A stretch of DNA of 10,803 nt from the NCBI RefSeq assembly GCF_937890665.1, contig NZ_CALADU010000196.1, positions 1 to 10,803 on the forward strand, written 5' to 3'. The position numbers and the translations under genes are program-made. The first letter of the stretch is position 1. Each line of letters starts with the position of its first letter. A model generated the notes under the pieces. That model saw only the letters and a program-made list of their open reading frames with translations, did no database searches and was not told where the DNA came from. The stretch is from an uncultured Subdoligranulum sp. (lineage in GTDB: Bacteria > Bacillota_A > Clostridia > Oscillospirales > Ruminococcaceae). Below, one piece after another: positions 6,856 through 10,803 of the stretch.

Positions 6856-6899
6856 ACATGTGTTTGTGAGCATGTTTTTAGAGTGATTTAACAAACATG
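6856..6899. repeat. Inverted repeats in the gap after the initiator-like gene
   Basis: The 172-bp gap 6809-6980 holds ACATG/CATGT (6856-6860 with 6871-6875) and TGTTTGT/ACAAACA (6861-6867 with 6891-6897), which overlap in an alternative-stem arrangement. Nothing else is coding there except trivial ORFs. It could be a regulatory site or a single-strand origin; the evidence is only the repeats and the position. Confidence 0.3.
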
Positions 6900-6980
6900 A
6901 ATATAAGGTGATGCGAAATGGCGTGAGATAGCACCAGGATACATCTGAAAACCTAATTCATTCTAAAAGGAGAAATTGAT

Positions 6981-7226
6981 ATGGCTGTCCCATATGTTGA
7001 TTACAATGAACTGAGAGAGTTTTATGCAATCAAAGATGTGTGCAAGCTCTTTGAAATGAGTAAAGATGAACTGAGGAATAAATGCATGGAATATGACATC
7101 CAGCTGCGTCGCAACGAGATTGGAGAATGGGGCTTGGTGAAATATGATGTGAGGAAGCTACATAATCTGCTTTATCATGAGGGAAGATCGAAGAAGAGAG
7201 TAGAGGATGATGACCCGTGGGCATGA
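6981..7226 (+). CDS. Small HTH-type element protein
   Basis: This 81-residue protein has AAGGAG 8 nt before the ATG. The sequence YAIKDVCKLFEMSKDELRNKCMEYDI (about 15-40) reads as a MerR/excisionase-like helix-turn-helix, followed by a wing-like segment EIGEWGLVKYDVRKLHNLLY and an acidic/basic tail. Proteins of this size and type commonly sit beside excisionase genes in Firmicutes integrative elements, where they are thought to bind DNA near att or origin sites. It overlaps the next gene by ATGA (7223-7226), which means translational coupling. The precise function is unknown. Confidence 0.75.
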   Translation: MAVPYVDYNELREFYAIKDVCKLFEMSKDELRNKCMEYDIQLRRNEIGEWGLVKYDVRKLHNLLYHEGRSKKRVEDDDPWA

Positions 7227-7387
7227 TGGAACTACTGACGGTCAAAGAAGTTGCAAGATACCTCAAGACGACCCGGCAGCAGGTGAGGAAGATGATTCAG
7301 AATGGAGAGTTAGCAGCCGTAAAGGTAGGACGCGAGTATCGTGTCACCCTGGAAGCCTTGTCAGATTTTCTGGATAGTCAACAGTAA
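7223..7387 (+). CDS. xis: Excisionase-family small HTH protein
   Basis: This is a 54-residue protein, MMELLTVKEVARYLKTTRQQ to VTLEALSDFLDSQQ. It is a complete winged-HTH excisionase-family domain: LLTVKEVARYLKTTRQQVRKMI is the HTH, GELAAVKVGREYRV the wing, and LEALSDFL the closing helix. This pattern is that of the DNA-binding domain called excisionase-type in many Firmicutes elements. The ATG overlaps the stop of the preceding gene (ATGA at 7223-7226); a second ATG at 7226 is in frame. It should bend att DNA to favour excision over integration, or act as a regulator. No integrase gene follows, which is unusual for this gene order. Confidence 0.85.
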   Translation: MMELLTVKEVARYLKTTRQQVRKMIQNGELAAVKVGREYRVTLEALSDFLDSQQ

Positions 7388-7431
7388 AATGTAATTCATA
7401 CATAGCAAAATCTCGGAAATAATGCAATCTA

Positions 7432-7465
7432 TACTTTGCATTTATATTGACAAAAGTGTAAAGTA
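7432..7465. repeat. Operator-like 9-bp inverted repeat around the ATPase promoter
   Basis: TACTTTGCA (7432-7440) and TGTAAAGTA (7457-7465) are inverted copies with one mismatch, centred on the -35 box at 7447-7452. A second dyad, TGTA-AAG-TACA, lies at 7457-7467 within the spacer. A dimeric repressor bound here would block the promoter. The binding protein is not identified. Confidence 0.5.
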
Positions 7466-7475
7466 CAGATACAAT
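7447..7475 (+). promoter_or_regulatory. Near-consensus sigma-A promoter of the ATPase-HipA pair
   Basis: TTGACA (7447-7452) is separated by exactly 17 nt from TACAAT (7470-7475), one base from the full consensus. The GTG start of the ATPase gene follows at 7497, giving a very short leader that consists mostly of the ribosome site. Confidence 0.8.
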
Positions 7476-7496
7476 TATTTGGAGGGAGGCGATACT

Positions 7497-8945
7497 GTGG
7501 CAATAACAACGAAAGAGGGAATTCTCAAGGTCCTGCGGAGTTTCAATCCCTGGTGGGTGAATGGAGCCGTGAATCCTGCTTTTTTGCGGGATTATAAACG
7601 ATTTGCCTATTATGAAGCGATCAGCCGGTTGGAAAATACCAATATCCGCAGGACAGTAGTTTTAACAGGAACCCGGCGTGTAGGCAAGACAACCATAGAA
7701 TACCAGCTGATCCATACGCTGCTTCAAAAGGGAATGCCTCCCCAGAAAATTGTATTTGTTTCTTTGGATCATCCTATGTTGAAACTGGCGGGGCTGAACG
7801 AAGTTTTAGAGTGCTATCATGAAAATATCTATGCTGAGCAGGATGTGTATTACTTTTTTGATGAAGTCCAGTATGCAACGGATTGGGCGATGTGGTTAAA
7901 AACCATTTACGATACCCAGCCGGATACCAAAGTTGTAGCGACTGGTTCCGCCAGCCCTGCGTTGGTTCGGGGAAGTACAGAAAGCGGTGCCGGGCGCTGG
8001 ACAGTGATACAAGTCCCGACGTTATCGTTTTACGAATATTGTTCTTTAATAGGCTTGAATGATATCCAGTTGGATAAAACCATAAAGCCAACCTCAATTC
8101 TAAAGATGACGCAGCAACAGCGTGGGCAGATTATGAATAAGCTGTCTGCCGTACAAAATCATTTCATAAGATATCTCCAAATAGGGGGCTTTCCTGAACT
8201 GGCACTTGCGAATGACGATATACTGGCTGAGCAGGTCATGCGGGAGGACGTTGTAGATAAAGTGCTGAAGCGTGACTTGCCAGCCCTATACAATATTCGA
8301 AATATAACTGAGTTGGAGCGCATTTTCCTCTATTTGTGTAATGTCTCGTCAGAGATCATAACGATTGATACCATAGCGAAAGAGCTGAACGGGGTCAGCC
8401 GTCAAACGGTTCAAAACTATATTGAATATTTGGAAAGTGCGAATCTGATTTATTTAAGCTACCCCGTGGATCTGGATGGGAAAAAGATCTTAAAGGCCCG
8501 GCCTAAGATCTATATTGCGGATGCGGCCATTCGCAACGCGGTATTGATGGACAGCGATGTATTGACAAACCCAATAGAAATGGGGAAGATGGTCGAGACA
8601 TCCGTATATAAACATGTGAAAGCCTTTTACTATCAGAAAGCCACGCGAGTAGGTTATTACCGCGGAGGGAAAAAAGGAAAGGAAATTGACATCGTCGTAG
8701 ATTATCCCAATATTGATAATATTCTGATTGAAGTCAAATACCGGGAAGAGGCTCCTATTTCAGATGACGATGCAATCGTTGAGCATTGCGACAAGGCAGC
8801 GTCCGCTATTATCATCACAAAACGTGCTACGGATTTTGGAGAGCACAACGCACCTAATGGAAAAAAGCTTCTCCGTATTCCTGCTTTTGCATTTTTGTAT
8901 CTTTTGGGCCACGCAGAGAAGAATGGATATAAGGGCGTTGAATAA
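7497..8945 (+). CDS. AAA ATPase with DUF4143-type C-terminal domain
   Basis: This 482-residue protein has a GTG start set by GGAGGGAGG (7481-7489), 7 nt upstream; the open frame further upstream would start within the promoter and is rejected. The N-terminal P-loop domain of the AAA_14 type has Walker A GTRRVGKTT (58-66), Walker B YYFFDE (118-123) followed by VQYATDW, and a sensor TGSAS (149-153). A helical linker and a winged-helix segment (about 285-320) lead into the DUF4143 region. The C-terminal part has EIDIVVD (396-402) and IEVKYR (411-416), the strand pattern of the PD-(D/E)xK nuclease fold seen in this family, often thought inactive. The roles of these ATPases are poorly known; they occur on mobile elements and in defence-like cargo. 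It is followed by the HipA-like gene, 97 bp downstream, and probably shares its transcript. Confidence 0.92.
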   Translation: MAITTKEGILKVLRSFNPWWVNGAVNPAFLRDYKRFAYYEAISRLENTNIRRTVVLTGTRRVGKTTIEYQLIHTLLQKGMPPQKIVFVSLDHPMLKLAGLNEVLECYHENIYAEQDVYYFFDEVQYATDWAMWLKTIYDTQPDTKVVATGSASPALVRGSTESGAGRWTVIQVPTLSFYEYCSLIGLNDIQLDKTIKPTSILKMTQQQRGQIMNKLSAVQNHFIRYLQIGGFPELALANDDILAEQVMREDVVDKVLKRDLPALYNIRNITELERIFLYLCNVSSEIITIDTIAKELNGVSRQTVQNYIEYLESANLIYLSYPVDLDGKKILKARPKIYIADAAIRNAVLMDSDVLTNPIEMGKMVETSVYKHVKAFYYQKATRVGYYRGGKKGKEIDIVVDYPNIDNILIEVKYREEAPISDDDAIVEHCDKAASAIIITKRATDFGEHNAPNGKKLLRIPAFAFLYLLGHAEKNGYKGVE

Positions 8946-9042
8946 TTTTCGGCGGAAGATGAAAAAGCCAATGGCATATCCGCAGTTGATTATTTTCAGG
9001 CACTATGGTATGTTTTTGTAAAAATGATTTAGGGGGAATTTC

Positions 9043-10209
9043 ATGAATTATGTGTTGAAGCAATATGATATGCCTCTTCTGAAATTCTCTGCTACTACAG
9101 ACACCAGCGACCCGGAGATTGAGATCCTCTGGCGCGATGAGAGCAAAAAAAATCTATTGCCGCTGGACCTGGAAGAAACGCCTGAGAGCTTACGGCGGTG
9201 GCTGCTTCGGCGAACAATTCCCAAAAACCGCGCTTACGTCCACAATCTGTTGGCAAAGTGCGGACTGAATCTCAACCGTCCCATGAGCATTATCGACGTC
9301 TGCAAAGGGCTATCTCTGAATGACTGCTATTGGGTGGTCCATGAAGACGATACTGCCACATTTGCAGAATCCAACCTCTATGAAAATCCTTTCAGCAATG
9401 TTCTGGCATCTCTGGCGTTTACCGGGTACGGAAGCAGCCCCCGTTCTTCCTTACGATCCAGCCCGGAATTCACCACCAACGGGATGCTTCCAAAATGCTG
9501 GCGTAGGATCAAAGGCAAAGTGTACCTTTACAAGGGCGGTACGGAAGGAGCATCCAATGCGGGTTTTGAGCCGTACTCAGAATACTATGCCGCTCAGGTA
9601 GCACGTGCAATGGGAATCCATCATGTCCCGTATGGGCTGTCCCAATGGAAAGGTATCCTTTGTTCTACGTGTGAATTGTTTACCAGTGTGGAGACATCTT
9701 TCCTTCCTGTGGGAAGGCTTGTCACGAAAGGCGGCATGCCGGCAGTTGCTAGGTATTATGAGAGCCTCGGCCCGGAGTTCCTGAGAGAACTTCATGAAAT
9801 GATGGTATTCGACGCCGTGATCTGTAATGTGGATCGTCATTTCGGAAACTTTGGCCTGTTGATTGAAAATAGGACAAACAAGATCGTATCTCCGGCTCCA
9901 CTTTTCGACCACGGTAATTCCCTGTTCAATTTTGCGGGAAAGGATTGCTGGGAGGACGAGGACGTATTGAGAGATTATATTACGACCCTTGTTCCCAGTG
10001 TATATGATGATTTCATTGGAACGGCCCGTGAAGTAATGTCTCAAGAGAACCGGACACAGGTGCGGCACCTGCTGACGTTCAGATTTCAAAAGCACAGTCG
10101 GTATAACTTGCCTCCTAATCGTTTACAGATGATTGAGAAGCAGATCCAGGAGAGAGCGAAGCTTTTGTTAGGGGGAGAGAGAACAATGCGATCTGTCCTC
10201 AGTAAGTGA
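9043..10209 (+). CDS. HipA-like protein kinase, orphan
   Basis: This 388-residue protein has AGGGGGA a few nt before the ATG. The kinase core is recognisable: IKGKVYLYK (about 156-164, ATP-binding Lys164), SEYYAAQVARAMG (Glu180), NVDRHFGNFGLL (262-273, catalytic Asp264 and Asn269), and APLFDHGNSLF (285-295, metal-binding Asp289). Upstream is a conserved block SSPEFTTNGMLPKCWRR (139-155), characteristic of a Firmicutes HipA-related subfamily. Classical HipA is a Ser/Thr kinase that phosphorylates glutamyl-tRNA synthetase; the substrate of this subfamily is unknown. No HipB-type antitoxin gene flanks it, and the nearest XRE gene (1276) is far away and on another transcript. Its upstream partner is the ATPase at 7497-8945. 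The kinase residues all appear intact. Confidence 0.92.
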   Translation: MNYVLKQYDMPLLKFSATTDTSDPEIEILWRDESKKNLLPLDLEETPESLRRWLLRRTIPKNRAYVHNLLAKCGLNLNRPMSIIDVCKGLSLNDCYWVVHEDDTATFAESNLYENPFSNVLASLAFTGYGSSPRSSLRSSPEFTTNGMLPKCWRRIKGKVYLYKGGTEGASNAGFEPYSEYYAAQVARAMGIHHVPYGLSQWKGILCSTCELFTSVETSFLPVGRLVTKGGMPAVARYYESLGPEFLRELHEMMVFDAVICNVDRHFGNFGLLIENRTNKIVSPAPLFDHGNSLFNFAGKDCWEDEDVLRDYITTLVPSVYDDFIGTAREVMSQENRTQVRHLLTFRFQKHSRYNLPPNRLQMIEKQIQERAKLLLGGERTMRSVLSK

Positions 10210-10252
10210 GGGAATCACTGATTTGTTCGCAGGACTATCCTAGAAGATGGTG

Positions 10253-10330
10253 ACTACTATTTGCCTACTAAAACCACAAACGGTTTCGGCAAAGCAGGAA
10301 CGATATTGAAAGAAAATGAGCTTTAGTAGT
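10253..10330. repeat. Repeated ACTACTA heptamers next to the att site
   Basis: ACTACTA occurs at 10253-10259 and, inverted, at 10324-10330; a near copy CCTACTA lies at 10264-10270, and CTACTAAA (10265-10272) is exactly inverted at 10322-10329. The 170-bp non-coding gap between the HipA gene and the att core is where arm-type integrase or excisionase sites would be expected. That assignment is inference. Confidence 0.35.
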
Positions 10331-10370
10331 AAGTTATAAGAACCTTTTTTGAGTGAAAAAACAAAAAAAT

Positions 10371-10395
10371 ACCTCACCATTGGTAAGGATGAGGT
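10371..10395. other. Attachment-site core in tRNA-Thr anticodon loop
   Basis: The 7-nt anticodon loop TTGGTAA (10380-10386) is flanked by ACCTCACCA (10371-10379) and GGATGAGGT (10387-10395), inverted with 7 of 9 matches. This is the layout of a tyrosine-recombinase core site: a 7-bp overlap with inverted core-binding arms. The right arm belongs to the tRNA and the left arm to the element. Confidence 0.7.
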
Positions 10396-10424
10396 CGGCG
10401 GTTCGAATCCGCCCAGCAGCTCCA
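10380..10424 (+). tRNA. 3' fragment of tRNA-Thr(GGU), displaced by integration
   Basis: The fragment reads, in order: anticodon loop TTGGTAA with anticodon GGT, the 3' anticodon strand GGATG, variable loop AGGTC, T-stem GGCGG with T-loop TTCGAAT and CCGCC, the acceptor 3' strand CAGCAGC, discriminator T and encoded CCA. Just before 10380 the sequence does not supply the expected 5' anticodon strand CATCC, a D-arm or the 5' acceptor strand GCTGCTG. It is therefore a half gene, not a functional tRNA. The native terminator follows directly, so this side is the original chromosomal 3' end. Confidence 0.88.
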
Positions 10425-10470
10425 CAAAACACCCGCTTTTCACGTGAAAAGCGGGTGTTTTGTTTGCTTT
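10424..10470 (+). terminator. Terminator of the original tRNA-Thr gene
   Basis: A perfect inverted repeat of 20 bp per arm (10424-10443 with 10444-10463, core CACCCGCTTTTCAC/GTGAAAAGCGGGTG) begins at the last base of CCA and is followed by TTTGCTTTTT on the plus strand. The A-run on the other side lets it work in both directions. Confidence 0.92.
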
Positions 10471-10535
10471 TTGCAACTATTTTGGGCGGTTTGGATTTTG
10501 GCTCTTGCCTTTGACCACAGAACCAGCCACAGACA

Positions 10536-10580
10536 GGAAAAAGACGGGCCTCCGAGGGCGCTTTGCCCTTGGAGGCCCGT
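10536..10580 (-). terminator. Terminator of the minus-strand gene at the right edge
   Basis: A 16-bp stem with one G-T pair (10544-10559 with 10565-10580, ACGGGCCTCC and AGGGC arms) and a 5-nt loop is followed on the minus strand by CTTTTTCC. It starts 26 nt after the stop codon at 10607. Confidence 0.9.
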
Positions 10581-10606
10581 TTACGCAATACGGCAGGTTC
10601 TCCCGG

Positions 10607-10803
10607 TCAACTTGCCGCACTTTCCTGCTTTGCCTGTTTTTCTCCGTCGGCGATTTCTGCTTTCATCTCCCGGATCAGTTCTGCCAGCTTTTCCTCACAC
10701 TCCGCCTCCGTTTTCGCGTAGACATTCCGGGCCATGCGCTGGCCGTTGACGATGGGGGAGTAGCGGCCCTCCCACAGATGGTCGTTGATTTGGGTGACGC
10801 AGC
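10607..10803 (-). CDS. C-terminal end of an integrase-DNA-binding-like protein (partial)
   Basis: The last 64 residues of a gene entering from the right edge are visible. The sequence INDHLWEGRYSPIVNGQ and RNVYAKTEAECEEKLAELIR resembles the small three-stranded AP2/integrase-type DNA-binding domain of Firmicutes tyrosine recombinases and related element proteins: the WEGRYSP strand, the RNVYAKT strand and the following ECEEKL helix. A charged helical tail (EMKAEIADGEKQAKQESAAS) completes it. Here the domain is at the C-terminus, whereas in integrases it is N-terminal, so the whole protein may be a different element protein. GC content is visibly higher than in the element genes to the left. 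It converges with the tRNA-Thr fragment; each has its own terminator. Confidence 0.65.
   Translation of the reverse strand, partial: CVTQINDHLWEGRYSPIVNGQRMARNVYAKTEAECEEKLAELIREMKAEIADGEKQAKQESAAS

Larger units (their letters stand above)
1..10386. mobile_element. Right-hand part of an integrated element, ending in tRNA-Thr
   Basis: The right boundary is inferred from the 3' tRNA-Thr fragment at 10380-10424. Inside the boundary lie gene types expected on integrative mobilizable elements: a helicase, a replication-initiator-like protein, a small HTH protein and an excisionase-like protein. There are also cargo genes (PrfH-RtcB, ATPase-HipA). The left boundary is not in the window. No relaxase or integrase gene is visible, so the class of element (integrative mobilizable element, satellite or remnant) is open. 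The minus-strand genes at 1-1122 may belong to the element or to an older neighbour; the window does not decide this. Confidence 0.6.

Noticed and set aside
10355..10424. A complete tRNA gene
   Set aside because: No 5' acceptor strand, D-arm or matching 5' anticodon strand precedes the anticodon loop; only the 3' 45 nt are present.
10334..10588. Minus-strand ORFs across the tRNA-Thr fragment, with a GRIRTADLILTNGE-like peptide
   Set aside because: The peptide is the reverse translation of the tRNA 3' half and its terminator, a well-known spurious ORF pattern. It crosses the att boundary and two hairpins and has no credible ribosome site.
1..10803. CRISPR array, insertion sequence or rRNA
   Set aside because: No regularly spaced repeats, transposase frames with terminal repeats, or rRNA-like sequence was seen on either strand.

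Overview
The window looks like part of a gut-type Firmicutes (Clostridia) genome. This rests on AGGAGG-type ribosome binding sites almost everywhere, sigma-A style promoters, moderate GC content, and gene families typical of Clostridia accessory DNA. Almost all of it (from the left edge to about 10386) reads as the right-hand part of an integrated element. The element appears to end at a 3' fragment of a tRNA-Thr(GGU) gene at 10380-10424. The fragment starts exactly at the anticodon loop, and the 5' half of the tRNA is absent. This is the usual scar of a tyrosine-recombinase element that integrated into a tRNA gene; the restored tRNA should lie beyond the left edge.

Layout, left to right. (a) 1-1122, minus strand: a zinc-ribbon protein running off the left edge, and a small coiled-coil protein ending in CxxC. 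(b) 1276-1566, plus strand: a 79-residue XRE regulator with a strong terminator. (c) 1620-4183, minus strand: a cargo block with a 217-residue protein of unknown function preceded by a structured leader with a mini-ORF, then an RtcB-family RNA ligase and peptide chain release factor H. The last two are 3 bp apart and use TTG and GTG starts. PrfH and RtcB act together on ribosomes with damaged rRNA: PrfH frees the nascent peptide and RtcB religates the RNA. (d) 4446-7387, plus strand: a replication/mobility module with a short RecQ-like helicase, a replication-initiator-like protein, a small HTH protein and a 54-residue excisionase-like protein. (e) 7432-10209, plus strand: a near-consensus promoter inside a 9-bp inverted repeat, then an AAA ATPase of the DUF4143 type and an orphan HipA-like kinase. 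(f) 10210-10424: a repeat-bearing element end and the att site. (g) 10424-10803: flanking DNA with the native tRNA terminator and the C-terminal end of a minus-strand protein that resembles integrase DNA-binding domains, with its own terminator.

No integrase gene is visible, although an excisionase-like gene is. The place next to the att site where an integrase often sits is taken by the ATPase-HipA pair. The element is therefore either driven by an integrase at the unseen left end or has lost its own. The most interesting points are the tRNA-Thr att site, the PrfH-RtcB rRNA-repair operon as mobile cargo with an unknown upstream partner, the ATPase-HipA pair with its operator-like repeat, and an 11-bp perfect hairpin inside the end of the helicase gene just before the initiator gene.
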